From JASHPR01 sp963729365 (lineage in GTDB: Bacteria; Actinomycetota; Actinomycetes; Streptosporangiales; Streptosporangiaceae), in NCBI GenBank assembly GCA_963729365.1, contig CAVSNQ010000020.1, positions 62,001-126,000 on the forward strand: a DNA stretch of 64,000 nucleotides, in the 5' to 3' direction. The notes beneath the pieces are model-generated. The model searched no databases. It saw nothing but the letters and a program-made list of their open reading frames with translations, and was not told the origin of the DNA. The position numbers and the translations under genes are program-made. Of this stretch, positions 24,003-33,003 are shown piece by piece. Within the stretch, counting starts at the first letter, position 1; the number at the start of each line of letters is the position of its first letter.

Positions 24003-25256
24003 TCAGGCGGCCAGCCGCGCGGGCCGCAGGTACTCGCGCACCCGCTTGCCCTGGCTGCGCGCGAGCATCAGCCCGATCACGGCGGTGGCCACCCCGGAGA
24101 TCACGCCCCCGGCCAGCAGGCTCACCCGGGGCCCGAACGCCTCTGCCGCCCAGCCGACCAGCGGCGACCCGATCGGCGCGCCACCCAGGAAGAACAGCAT
24201 GTACAGGCCCATGACGCGGCCGCGCATGTCGGCTCCGGTACCGAGCTGGACCGCGGAGTTCGCCGCGGTGGTGAACGTGAGCAGCGCCAGCCCGGTGGGC
24301 ACCAGCATGACCAGATATGACCAGTAGCCCGGCATGAACCCGCTGATCACTTCCAGCACGCTGAACGCGAACGCCGTGCCGAGCAGCAGCGTCAAAGTCG
24401 GCCGGGCGCGGCGGGCGGCGAGCAGCGCCCCGCCGAGTGCCCCGACCGCGAACACGGCGGAGGCCAGGCCGAACAGGCCCGCCCCGGTGTGGAACACCTC
24501 CCGGGACATCAGCGCGTTGGTCACCTGGAAGTTCATCCCGAACGTGGCCACGAAGAAGATCAGCACCATGGTCATCCACAGCGCCGGGCGCTCCTTGACA
24601 TAGCGCATGGCCTCGCGCAGCTGGCCCTTGGCCCTGGGCAAGCGGTCCGCCACGTTCAGCTCGGACACCCGCATCAGCTTGAGGCTGACCAGCACGGCAC
24701 CGTAGGAGGCCGCGTTGACCAGGAACGCGGCCGGCGTCCCGAGCACCGCGATGACCAGCCCGGCCACGGCCGGGCCGGCGATCCTGGCCAGGTTGAACAC
24801 CGCGCTGTTGAGCGCGATCGCGTTGGCCAGCCCGCTGCGGCCCACCATCTCGGTGGCGAACGCCTGCCGGGTGGGGTTGTCGACGACCGTGACCATGCCG
24901 CCCGCGAACGCGAGCGCGTACACCTGCCAGATCGCCACGCTGTGGGTCAGCGCCAGCACACCGAGGATCAGCGCCAGCCCGCCCATCGACGCCTGGGTCA
25001 CCATGAGGATCCGCCGCTTGGAGTACCGGTCGGCGACCACCCCGCCCCACAGGCTGAACAGCAGCAAGGGCAGGAACTGCAGCCCGGTGGTGATGCCGAG
25101 CGCCGTCCCGCTGCCGTGGGTGAGGTCCAGCACCAGCCAGTCCTGGGCGACCCGCTGCATCCAGGTGCCCGTGTTCGAGATCACCTGGCCGGTCGCGAAC
25201 AGCCGGTAGTTGCGGGTGCGCAGCGACCCGAAGGTTCGCTGCAGCGGACCCGTCAG
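24003..25256 (-). CDS. MFS transporter, MarR-linked
   Basis: A major facilitator protein of about 417 residues with twelve hydrophobic segments. It begins SLRTRNYRLFATGQVISNTG, typical of the enterobactin/multidrug exporter-like MFS_3 group, and has WGGVVADRYSKRRIL (motif A) in the first loop. No ATG, GTG or TTG is suitable at the homology start; the CTG at 25256 overlaps the MarR stop (CTGA) and has GGAGAAG 11 bases upstream, so I propose it. Any upstream start would overlap MarR heavily. The pair forms a MarR-controlled efflux operon; the substrate is unknown. Confidence 0.85.
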   Translation of the reverse strand: MTGPLQRTFGSLRTRNYRLFATGQVISNTGTWMQRVAQDWLVLDLTHGSGTALGITTGLQFLPLLLFSLWGGVVADRYSKRRILMVTQASMGGLALILGVLALTHSVAIWQVYALAFAGGMVTVVDNPTRQAFATEMVGRSGLANAIALNSAVFNLARIAGPAVAGLVIAVLGTPAAFLVNAASYGAVLVSLKLMRVSELNVADRLPRAKGQLREAMRYVKERPALWMTMVLIFFVATFGMNFQVTNALMSREVFHTGAGLFGLASAVFAVGALGGALLAARRARPTLTLLLGTAFAFSVLEVISGFMPGYWSYLVMLVPTGLALLTFTTAANSAVQLGTGADMRGRVMGLYMLFFLGGAPIGSPLVGWAAEAFGPRVSLLAGGVISGVATAVIGLMLARSQGKRVREYLRPARLAA

Positions 25257-25708
25257 GACTGACTGAGCTTCTCCAGGATGGGCGCTGCCGCGCGCAGCTT
25301 CGCCCGTTCGGCCGGGGTCAGCTCCCGCAGCCGCTTGGCCAGCCAGGCCTCCCTGACCCGGCGCGACTGGTGCACCAGGTCCCGGCCCGCGTCGGTCACC
25401 GTCAGCATGACCTGGCGCTTGTCCGTGGCGTGCGCCGCCCGCGTCACCAGGCCGTGCTGATCGAGGACGGCGATGACCCTCGTCATGGAGGGTGGCTGCA
25501 CCTTCTCGTGCTCGGCGAGTTCGCCCGGCGTCATCGCGCCGTGACGCTCGAGCGTGGCCAGGGCGCCGATCTGGGTGTCGGACAGCTCGGACAGCACGGG
25601 CAACCCGTGCGCCGCGCGCTCGGCGCGGAGCCGGCGCGCGAGCCGGGTCACCGAGATCCGGAGCGCTGAAGCCAGGCCCGCGTCGGAACTGGTCTGCGGT
25701 GTAGTCAT
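25253..25708 (-). CDS. MarR-family transcriptional regulator
   Basis: A 151-residue winged helix protein: SDTQIGALATLERHGAMTPG (helix-turn-helix start), HEKVQPPSMTRVIAVLDQHG (recognition helix) and RAAHATDKRQVMLTVTDAGR (wing). It is translationally coupled to the downstream MFS transporter. The ATG has no ribosome binding site; the operator/promoter with the inverted repeat at 25711-25742 lies directly against it, suggesting leaderless, self-repressed expression. Confidence 0.9.
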   Translation of the reverse strand: MTTPQTSSDAGLASALRISVTRLARRLRAERAAHGLPVLSELSDTQIGALATLERHGAMTPGELAEHEKVQPPSMTRVIAVLDQHGLVTRAAHATDKRQVMLTVTDAGRDLVHQSRRVREAWLAKRLRELTPAERAKLRAAAPILEKLSQS

Positions 25709-25710
25709 GT

Positions 25711-25742
25711 TCGTTAGCCTGAGTCATTAGTCTTGCTAACGA
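25711..25742 (-). promoter_or_regulatory. Inverted repeat operator at the MarR-MFS promoter
   Basis: TCGTTAGC at 25711-25718 and GCTAACGA at 25735-25742 form perfect 8-base arms with a 16-base spacer. A third CCGTTAGCGG half lies at about 25769-25778. Arms spaced near two helical turns immediately upstream of the MarR ATG suggest autoregulation. Confidence 0.6.
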
Positions 25743-25844
25743 TATGGGAGCCGGAGGCATTCCGCATGCCGTTAGCGGATGAACGAGCACGCGCCGTCCG
25801 CGTTCCCGGATCCAAGTACATCACGCAGGAGACGGCGAGTTAGC

Positions 25845-26117
25845 GTGGATCACGTGAGCAACACCCGCCGCCCGACCCCGCCACCGCTCGAGGCCAACGA
25901 CCAGCTGGTAACCGGCGGCATCACGGCCGGCTGGGCGATCGCCCTGATCACCCTGCTCGCGGTCAGGACGGAGATCCCGGCCGCCGACCGGTGGTGGATC
26001 TGGACCTGCGTCACCGGCCTGGGCCTCGGCGTCTTCGGCCTGCTCTACGTTCCGTACCTCAAGCGGTCGCGCGAGCGCGCCGCCCGCCGCCGCGCCGAGG
26101 CCGAGGCCGAGCGCTAG
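25845..26117 (+). CDS. DUF2530 membrane protein
   Basis: About 90 residues with PPPLEANDQLV at the start, two hydrophobic segments and a tryptophan-rich RWWIWTCVTGLGLG string that characterises DUF2530. The C-terminus is an Arg/Glu-rich helix (RERAARRRAEAEAER). The GTG at 25845 is preferred as AGGAGA lies 12 bases upstream; earlier (25779, ATG) and later (25854, GTG) starts are possible. It overlaps the convergent DUF3027 gene by 4 bases. Function is unknown. Confidence 0.75.
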   Translation: MDHVSNTRRPTPPPLEANDQLVTGGITAGWAIALITLLAVRTEIPAADRWWIWTCVTGLGLGVFGLLYVPYLKRSRERAARRRAEAEAER

Positions 26118-27013
26118 GCGTGGTCGAGTGACTCGAAGACGGTCTCGTCCATCGAGACCCCTGGCCGGTCCACCAGGTCGTACCCGAGCTCGTCGATGAC
26201 CGGCGAGGCCGCGCCGTAGGCGCCGGCCGGGGTGGTCGCCTCCGAATGCGCCCCGCAGCCATGGTCGAGGGACACGACCCGGCCGTCGTCCGGTGCGTAC
26301 TCGTTCGCGCATACCCCGAAGACCCGTCCGAGCGGGCCCCCGAGCCACACCAGGAATCCGCAGGTCATGCACGGCCCGGGAGCCGCGTGCGCCAGCGGGC
26401 TGCGCGGGCCGTGCTCGCCGGAGTACCAGCGCAGGGCCGTCTCGTCGCGGCCGATCGCGGACAGGACTCTCGAACGCTTAGTCCCGGGGTCCCCGGCTGC
26501 CGCCGGGCCCGAGCCCGCCACCGGGAGCGCCGTGACCCGGCCCCCGGGCGGCAGGCCGATCGTGGGCAGCGCGGCGTCCCACGGGGCGCTGTCGTCCCAG
26601 TCGAGCACTCCCTCGTCGCCTTCGAGCACGGCCGTGGGGACGAGCCGCTCGTCGTCCGACTGGGCCGGCAGCAGGTCACCGACTCCCACGTCGCCCGGCC
26701 GGACCCGGTCCCGCCACGGCACCCAGTCCGGCGCCAGGATCGACTCGGGGCCGGGCAGCAGCAGGCTCTCGCTGACCGTGACCGACTTGACCCGTGACGC
26801 CCGCGTGACCGTCACCGCCCACCGCCATCCGGTGTAGGCGGGATCGAGGCAGGCGAAGAGGTGAGTGGCGATGCGGTCGCCCTCAGCCTCGACGCCCAGA
26901 TGCTGGCCAACCTGGCCCGGACCTGCCACCTCCTCGGCCGCGGACCTGGCCAGGTCCACAGCGTCGGCACAGGCCTCGTCGAGTTCCCTGGTGCGGGCGC
27001 GGAGCGTGGTCAC
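26114..27013 (-). CDS. DUF3027 protein with Cys-rich C-terminal region
   Basis: A 299-residue actinobacterial protein. It begins with a helical region (LDEACADAVDLARSAAEEVA), then WRWAVTVTRASRVKSVTV and a DWVPWRDRVRPGDVGVGDLL segment characteristic of the DUF3027 family. The C-terminal part has CMTCGFLVWLGGPLGRVFGV then CAN and HGCGAHSE, a Cys/His set (PCMTC...C...HGCGAH) that looks zinc-binding. No biochemical role is established. The GTG start is used; a GAGGAAC lies rather far upstream. It is divergent from the MFS gene at 27242. Confidence 0.8.
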   Translation of the reverse strand: MTTLRARTRELDEACADAVDLARSAAEEVAGPGQVGQHLGVEAEGDRIATHLFACLDPAYTGWRWAVTVTRASRVKSVTVSESLLLPGPESILAPDWVPWRDRVRPGDVGVGDLLPAQSDDERLVPTAVLEGDEGVLDWDDSAPWDAALPTIGLPPGGRVTALPVAGSGPAAAGDPGTKRSRVLSAIGRDETALRWYSGEHGPRSPLAHAAPGPCMTCGFLVWLGGPLGRVFGVCANEYAPDDGRVVSLDHGCGAHSEATTPAGAYGAASPVIDELGYDLVDRPGVSMDETVFESLDHA

Positions 27014-27241
27014 GTTAAGTAATTGTTCCTCATTCGGAGGTAAACACGCATCCAGATGCGGGACTTACCGCGATTCGATGACCGTGACGGTCGTCGTAGT
27101 GCGGTAGAAGCAGAATACTTGGGCTATGAACGTGACGGGGACGCGCACCGTGGCGATCACCGGATGCCTCCCGGCACCGGGGCGCACGGCTGGCCGCCTG
27201 CTTCGGCGAAGCTGAACAGCGGCCAGGGAGAACGAGGACCA

Positions 27242-28771
27242 TTGCGGAGCACGGAAGACTCGCCGGCGCGGTCGCGAGCGTTCGGTTCCGCTTACCGGGC
27301 GGCCCGCCGCGGCGGGCAGGCGGCGAGCCGGCGGCTGGCCGTGGCTTCGGGAGGGCCCGCGCGCATGAGGATCGTGCTGATCCTCGGCAGCGTGCTGGCG
27401 CTGTCCAGCGCGGACGCGGCGACGGTCGGGGCCGCGGCCGTCCAGCTGCGGCATGCGCTGGGGATAGGCAACACCGACATCGGGCTGCTCGTGGCCGTGA
27501 CCTCGGCGGTGGGGGCGGTGTTCTCGCTGCCGTTCGGCGTGCTCGCCGACCGGGCCCGGCGCACGTGGATCCTGGCCATCGCGATCCTGATCTGGGGCGT
27601 GGCGATGATCTGGGGCGCGACGGCCAGCTCGTTCTCCCAGCTGCTGTTCGACCGGGTCTGGCTCGGGGCCGTGACCGCCGCGACCGCTCCCACGGTGGCA
27701 TCGCTCGTGGGCGACTGGATCCCGGGGGCGGAGCGGGGAAAGATCTACGGCTACATCCTGACCGGGGAACTGGTCGGCGCCGGCATCGGCTTCGCCGTCA
27801 CCGGGGACATCGCCGCCTTGTCCTGGCGAGCGGCCTTCATCATCCTCGCCCTGCCCGCGTTCTTCCTCGCGTGGCTGGTCTTCCGGCTGCCGGAGCCGGC
27901 CAGGGGCGGCCAGGGCGTGCTGGCCCCCGAGCCGGGCTACGGGCCAGCGGCGGGCGCCGCGGAGCGCCCCGCGCCGGAGACACGGCAGGAGAGCCCGCCG
28001 CACGAGCCGAACGACGCCCAGCGGCTGGCCCAGGAGCGCGGAATCCCACCCGACCCCGGCTTGCTGAGGCTGGCCGCGACGCCGCGGATGAGCTTCCTCA
28101 CGGCCGTCAAGTACGTGCTGCGGGTCCGCACGAACGTCGCGCTGATCGTCTCTGGCGCCTGCGGCTACTACTTCCTGGCCGGAGTGGAGACCTTTGGCGT
28201 CGAGTTCGTGCGCGGCCAGTACGGCACCGGCCAGGTGCTGGCCAACTTCCTGCTGCTGATCGTCGGGGCCGGAGCGGTCGTCGGGGTCCTGACCGGCGGG
28301 CCGCTCGGCGACTACCTGCTGCACCGGGGCCACCTCAGCGGGCGCGTCACGGTCGCGGCGGTGGCCGCCACGGCGACCGTGCTGCTGTTCATACCGGCCC
28401 TGATCACCAGGAGCGCGCTGACCGCCCTCCCGTACATCGTCCTGGCCGCGATGTTCTTGTCAGCGCAGAACCCGCCGATAGATGCCGCGCGCCTGGACAT
28501 CATGCCCGCATGGCTGTGGGGGCGCGCCGAAGGCGTCCGTAACTTCGTGCGCACCGGGGCGCAGGCACTCGCACCGGTGCTGTTCGGGCTCGTCTCCCAG
28601 TACGTATTCGGGGGCGGTAACAGCGGCCTGCGGTGGACCTTCGTCGTCATGATGGTTCCGCTGAGCGCCTCGGCCGTGTTCCTGTTCGCCGCCAGCCGAC
28701 GGTACCCAGTCGACGTGGCGACTGCCGCGGCCGTCCCCACCCCCCGCCCGAGGAACCCGGCCTCGGCCTAG
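27242..28771 (+). CDS. MFS transporter (second)
   Basis: About 509 residues with twelve hydrophobic segments from about residue 42. FGVLADRARRTWIL is motif A, and a hydrophilic central loop of about 70 residues lies near the middle (GGQGVLAPEPGYGP up to RMSFLTAVKYVLR). I prefer the TTG at 27242 with GAACGAGGA upstream, since sequence before it looks non-coding; a start at the ATG of RIVLILGSV is another option. It resembles sugar-phosphate/spinster-like MFS exporters with long loops. Substrate is unknown. Confidence 0.75.
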   Translation: MRSTEDSPARSRAFGSAYRAARRGGQAASRRLAVASGGPARMRIVLILGSVLALSSADAATVGAAAVQLRHALGIGNTDIGLLVAVTSAVGAVFSLPFGVLADRARRTWILAIAILIWGVAMIWGATASSFSQLLFDRVWLGAVTAATAPTVASLVGDWIPGAERGKIYGYILTGELVGAGIGFAVTGDIAALSWRAAFIILALPAFFLAWLVFRLPEPARGGQGVLAPEPGYGPAAGAAERPAPETRQESPPHEPNDAQRLAQERGIPPDPGLLRLAATPRMSFLTAVKYVLRVRTNVALIVSGACGYYFLAGVETFGVEFVRGQYGTGQVLANFLLLIVGAGAVVGVLTGGPLGDYLLHRGHLSGRVTVAAVAATATVLLFIPALITRSALTALPYIVLAAMFLSAQNPPIDAARLDIMPAWLWGRAEGVRNFVRTGAQALAPVLFGLVSQYVFGGGNSGLRWTFVVMMVPLSASAVFLFAASRRYPVDVATAAAVPTPRPRNPASA

Positions 28772-28891
28772 GCGAGGGTGACCAGCTCGGCGTCGGAGAT
28801 CCGCCGGAATATCCCGATCGCGGGCCGTCATGGCGCCCATTCCGGACAGGTTTCAGCACCTGTCAGCGACGTGACTGCCCGCCCGCGGGCC

Positions 28892-31465
28892 TCATTCAAT
28901 CGGCTGCCTGGCGATCAGCGGCGGCTCGCGGCCGGCCAGCAGCCAGGCGCCGGCTGCGGCGACCAGCGGCAGTCCGATCAGCAGGATCAGGATGTCGCTG
29001 GGCGGCACGCCGCCAGCCGTTGCGGTCAGGCCGCCGTGCGTCCAGGCCATCCCGGCGATCACCGCGCCGGCCGTGCCGAGGATGGCGCCGAGCAGGCCGA
29101 GCGCTGCGGCGGTCGCCGCGGTGATCGTCCGCCGGGTCGCGCCGCTGGCGCCGGTGGCGGTGAGCGTGCGCAGGTCCGGCGCGGTCTCGCTGCGGATCAG
29201 GCCGACGGACATGGCCAGCACGCTGAGCGCGATCACGATGCCCAGCGCGGTGGCCCCGTCGGTGAAGTCCGCGAGGCTCGGGTTATGGGTTGCGGTCAGG
29301 ACCTGCACCTCGCTGGCGTTCCCGAATTGCCGTACGGCGCTGAGTTGCGCGGCGGTGAGCGGGGCGGGTGCCTGGATGAGCCACCCGAACAGCTGAGTCT
29401 GCATGTGGTACTTGCTCACCGCGTACTCGGTGACCACCGTGTTCGGCGCCGACGTGCCGCTGGGCAGGCTGCTGACCGTCGCAATCGCGGGGCTGGCCAG
29501 GCAGTGGTTGCTCAGCGTGCAGGGCGGGCCACCGTCAGCACCGGGCTGGGGTCCGTCGCCGCAGGTGGGATCGTTATCGTTGCAGGTCCGCGGCGGGGCG
29601 AAGATCATCTCCAGGCGCGGCACGCCTGCCAGCCCGGGCCGCATGGTGAGGATGTCGGTTCCTGGAGCGATCTGGCTGGCCTTGATTCCGTACGTGGCCA
29701 GCAACTGCGGGGTGGCCACGTACACGGTGCCGGTGAAATTCTGCACACCGTGTACCCGCGGGCCAACCTGGTACAGCGTGCTCGCGGATTCCAGCGGCAC
29801 CACGGACGCGTGCAGGCTGGCGGCGAGGGTATTCACCCGCGTGGTCAGGGTGGCGAGCTGGGCGGCGCTGAGCGGCGTGCTCTGTCCGGGAGCCGGGCTC
29901 TGGGCCGCGCCGACGGTCACCTGGCTGCTGGACAGGTCCGGGCCGATCCAGTTGAGCGGATTGTTGAACCTGATGCCGGCGACGACGCAGATCCCCATGG
30001 CCAGGAACACCGCGAACGTGGTCGCCGCCAGCGCGGCACCGGACCGGGCGCGGTAGCGCACCAGGTCGCGCAGCGCGATCCGGACCGCGACCGGCAGCCG
30101 CGTGCCCGCCCCGGCGGCCAGCACGCTGATGGCCAGCGGAGCGAGCAGGCAGGTCCCGGTGATGGTGATGACCAGGCCGGCCAGCAGGAACAGCGCGTGC
30201 CCGTTGCCCCCGCCGCCGCCACCAGACCCATTGCCGCCGGCCACTCCGTTCAGGCCGCCGGCGGACGCCAGGCACGCGAGGCCGGCCGCGAGCACGATGA
30301 CGCCGGGCAGGGCGGACCGGTGCACCGCCTTGGGCTGCGCGGGGCGGCCGGACAGCGCGGCCACCACCGGGACCGCGGCCATCGTCTTAGCCGGGCTGCG
30401 GGACGCCAGCGTCGACGTCGCGATCGCGAGCACGATCCCGATGGCGAACGCCCACCACGGCAGGTGCGCTGGGTCCACCGCATGGCCGGTGTCCCGCTGC
30501 ACCGTCGGGGCGTAGGTGATCCAGGCGGCGAGGCCGAGCACCGCCCCGGCCAGCGCGCCGGTCACGCCGACCGCCAGGCCGCCCGCGACCATGACCAGGC
30601 GGAGGTTGCGTTCGGTGGCGCCGATCGCGCTGAGCATGCCGAGGGCACGGAGCCGGCGCTGGGCCATCACGGAAAAACTGGCTACCGACACCAGGCCGAT
30701 GAACGCCAGGCCGAGTACCTCCACCACGAGGATGAGCACCGCCGGCGAGACCCCGCTCACCTGCTGCGTGGGAAGCGACACATTTGCCGCCGGGACACCA
30801 GGCACCGTCCCGCCGCCGATCTCCTGTGCCGCGGCCGGGCCGAGCAGCATGATCACCTGGCTGGGATGCCGGATCTGGCCCGGGGCGACCAGCGCGAACT
30901 GGTCCGCCAGGTTGCTCGGGTCCTGCACGATGCCGGTCACCTGCCAGGTCGTGCCGGCCGTATGCCAGGTGCCGCCCGCGTGCGTGTCGTACTGGGTCGC
31001 CACCTGGCTGGTCAGCGCGACCTGGCCGGGCCCGGCCGGGTAGGTGCCGCTGACCAGGCTGAGCAGCGGAGAGTTGTAGTGCCCGTGCGGGCTCTCGGCG
31101 CGCACCTGCACAAACCGTCTGGTGCCAGTCGTGATGTTCTGCTTCTCGATGAGATCAGCCGGCCCCCAGCGGCGCTGGATGGCGGCGATGTCGGCGGTCA
31201 GGTTCGGGTCGGTGCCGGGCAGCGTGACCTGCGCGGCACCGGTGCCGAACGTGGGGTAGCCGGGCGGGATCTGCGCGTTCGTGACGACGCCGATGCCCCA
31301 GGTGGTCGCTGCGACCGCCACGGTGAGCAGGCCGAGGACGAGCAGTTGCTGGCGCCATTCGCGGCGGAACAGCCGCCAGCCCCAGCGGATCACCGCGCGG
31401 CGGGCGACGAGGCCGCTGCCCGGGTCCGCGTCCAGGTCGGGGGGTTCTCGCAGGGCGGTGGTCAC
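28892..31465 (-). CDS. ABC transporter permease, FtsX/MacB type
   Basis: An 857-residue membrane protein with two FtsX-type permease domains and large extracytoplasmic regions. TM1 is at about 32-52, three helices surround SVASFSVMAQRRLRALGMLS near the first FtsX domain, and a second set ends with SDILILLIGLPLVAAAGAWL. The start is set by the GTG at 31465 that overlaps the ATPase stop (GTGA). FtsX permeases with a MacB-like ATPase usually handle lipids, lipoproteins or peptides at the membrane, not import. It is the last gene of a PadR-ATPase-permease operon. Confidence 0.88.
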   Translation of the reverse strand: MTTALREPPDLDADPGSGLVARRAVIRWGWRLFRREWRQQLLVLGLLTVAVAATTWGIGVVTNAQIPPGYPTFGTGAAQVTLPGTDPNLTADIAAIQRRWGPADLIEKQNITTGTRRFVQVRAESPHGHYNSPLLSLVSGTYPAGPGQVALTSQVATQYDTHAGGTWHTAGTTWQVTGIVQDPSNLADQFALVAPGQIRHPSQVIMLLGPAAAQEIGGGTVPGVPAANVSLPTQQVSGVSPAVLILVVEVLGLAFIGLVSVASFSVMAQRRLRALGMLSAIGATERNLRLVMVAGGLAVGVTGALAGAVLGLAAWITYAPTVQRDTGHAVDPAHLPWWAFAIGIVLAIATSTLASRSPAKTMAAVPVVAALSGRPAQPKAVHRSALPGVIVLAAGLACLASAGGLNGVAGGNGSGGGGGGNGHALFLLAGLVITITGTCLLAPLAISVLAAGAGTRLPVAVRIALRDLVRYRARSGAALAATTFAVFLAMGICVVAGIRFNNPLNWIGPDLSSSQVTVGAAQSPAPGQSTPLSAAQLATLTTRVNTLAASLHASVVPLESASTLYQVGPRVHGVQNFTGTVYVATPQLLATYGIKASQIAPGTDILTMRPGLAGVPRLEMIFAPPRTCNDNDPTCGDGPQPGADGGPPCTLSNHCLASPAIATVSSLPSGTSAPNTVVTEYAVSKYHMQTQLFGWLIQAPAPLTAAQLSAVRQFGNASEVQVLTATHNPSLADFTDGATALGIVIALSVLAMSVGLIRSETAPDLRTLTATGASGATRRTITAATAAALGLLGAILGTAGAVIAGMAWTHGGLTATAGGVPPSDILILLIGLPLVAAAGAWLLAGREPPLIARQPIE

Positions 31466-32223
31466 CGGGTATCGCCGGGGATGAGGAGGGATTCGGGGCC
31501 GGGCGGGCGGGTGGTCTGGCCGGTCAGCCGCCCGTCGCGGAGCAGCACGATCCGGTCGGCCCAGGCGGCCAGCTGCGCGTCGTGGGTCACCACCACCGCG
31601 GCCACGCCCCGCTGGCATGCCTCGTGCAGCAGCCGCATCACCTCGCCGGCGTTCACCGAGTCCAGCGCGCCGGACGGCTCGTCGGCCAGCAGCAGGCGGC
31701 GGTCCCCGACCACCGCGCGGGCGATGGCGACCCGCTGCCGCTCGCCGCCGGACAGCTGATCGGGGAACCGGCCGGCCCGGTCGGTCACCCCGAGCGCTTC
31801 GAGCGCGGCCAGCCCGGCCGCGCGCGCTTTCGGTACCGCGACGCCGTCCAGTTCCAGCGGCAGCGCGGCGTTCTCGGCGGCGGTCAGCCCGGGCAGCAGG
31901 TTGAAATCCTGGAACACGTACCCGATCACCCGCCGGCGCAGCCGGGCCTTGCGGCCGCGCGGCATCCCGGCCAGCGCCATGCCGCAGACCAGCACCTGCC
32001 CGCTGGTGGGGTCTTCCAGGGTCCCGGCGATGGTCAGCAGCGTGGACTTGCCCGACCCGCTGGGCCCCATCACCGCCACCATCTCCCCGGCCCGGACCGA
32101 CAGGTCCACCCCGGCCAGCGCGTGCACCGCGGCGGGCTCCTGGCCGTAGGTCTTCGACACGCCGCGCAGCTCCAGCACGCGCACCGCGCTATCACCGTCG
32201 CCGCATGGCCCGGGCCGGTTCAC
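31462..32223 (-). CDS. ABC transporter ATP-binding protein, MacB/LolD type
   Basis: A 253-residue ATPase with Walker A MGPSGSGKSTLL, Q-loop FQDFNLLPGL, signature LSGGERQRVAIARAVVG, Walker B LLLADEPSGALDS and the H-loop VTHDAQLA. The GTG at 32223 overlaps the PadR stop (GTGA), giving coupled translation; a longer frame upstream is the PadR gene in another frame. It pairs with the FtsX-type permease at 28892-31465. Confidence 0.92.
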   Translation of the reverse strand: MNRPGPCGDGDSAVRVLELRGVSKTYGQEPAAVHALAGVDLSVRAGEMVAVMGPSGSGKSTLLTIAGTLEDPTSGQVLVCGMALAGMPRGRKARLRRRVIGYVFQDFNLLPGLTAAENAALPLELDGVAVPKARAAGLAALEALGVTDRAGRFPDQLSGGERQRVAIARAVVGDRRLLLADEPSGALDSVNAGEVMRLLHEACQRGVAAVVVTHDAQLAAWADRIVLLRDGRLTGQTTRPPGPESLLIPGDTR

Positions 32224-32804
32224 CGCCGGGCCGCCAGCCGGCGCAGCCGCGGAACCGGCGCGGCGGCCGGGGCGGGCCGGGGCGGCTCGGCGGCGGCCCG
32301 CGCCAGCCGCACCTGCGCGGCGTCCAGCCACCGGATCACCGAGTCCAGCCGGAAGAGCTCGGCATCCACCACCAGCGCCAGGCCCAGGTCATCGCGGGCC
32401 TCGCCCTCTTTCAGCCTCGTCCACTGCTGCATCAGCTCCAGCAGGTACACCCGGTGCGCCTGGATCACCTCATCCGCGTCGGTACCGGGCACCCGCGCGG
32501 CCACCAGCACCTTCATCACCAGCTCGTCGCGGGGCGGGGAGGTCAGGTCCGGCGGCGTGCGCAGCCAGGCGGCCAGCGCCTCCCGGCCGCGGGGCGTGAT
32601 CCGGAACCGCTTCTGCGGCCCGTCCGGCCCGGTGCCGCCGGATTCGGCCAGCCCGTCACGTTCCAGCCGGCCCAGGGTCTTGTACACCTGACCCACGTTC
32701 AGCGGCCACACCTCACCGGTCCCGGCCTCGAATTCCTCCCGCAGCTGCAGCCCGTACTTGGGCCCTTCGGCCAGCAGCGCCAGCAGCACGTGCGGGACGC
32801 TCAT
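32220..32804 (-). CDS. PadR-family repressor of the ABC operon
   Basis: A 194-residue PadR protein with the winged helix MSVPHVLLALLAEGPKYGLQ, NVGQVYKTLGRLERDGL and a RFRITPRGREALAAWL wing, then a C-terminal helical dimerisation region (VYLLELMQQWTRLKE) and an Ala/Pro-rich end. It is the first gene of the operon with the ABC ATPase and permease. A perfect 8-base dyad at its promoter (32826-32848) is the likely autoregulatory site. Confidence 0.9.
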   Translation of the reverse strand: MSVPHVLLALLAEGPKYGLQLREEFEAGTGEVWPLNVGQVYKTLGRLERDGLAESGGTGPDGPQKRFRITPRGREALAAWLRTPPDLTSPPRDELVMKVLVAARVPGTDADEVIQAHRVYLLELMQQWTRLKEGEARDDLGLALVVDAELFRLDSVIRWLDAAQVRLARAAAEPPRPAPAAAPVPRLRRLAARR

Positions 32805-32825
32805 GACATCACCATGCCAAGCATC

Positions 32826-32864
32826 ATGCCGAGCACAATACTCGGCATACACGCCTCCGGCAAG
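32826..32864 (-). promoter_or_regulatory. PadR operon promoter with operator over the -10 box
   Basis: On the minus strand TTGCCG, a 17-base spacer and TATTGT form a good promoter; the -10 (plus-strand ACAATA, 32835-32840) falls in the spacer of the dyad ATGCCGAG-N7-CTCGGCAT (32826-32848). The start codon is only about 22 bases downstream. Repressor binding here would block polymerase directly. Confidence 0.65.
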
Positions 32865-33003
32865 GCAGGCAAGGCAGGCATTGCACAGCCGGATGCGCGC
32901 ACCGAGGCCCCGGCGGCCACGGCGCTCCGGAGCGCTCTTCAGCAGGTCATTCCCGGCGCACCACATCGGCGATCCGGGCCAGTGTCCAGCACTGATCCAG
33001 GCG

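Noticed and set aside
27126..27215. 29-codon cysteine-containing frame before the MFS gene as a leader peptide
   Set aside because: No ribosome binding site and no attenuator-like structure visible.
28778..31759. A 993-codon plus-strand frame opposite the ABC permease
   Set aside because: Antisense shadow; the FtsX-type permease on the minus strand has clear helices and coupling to the ATPase.
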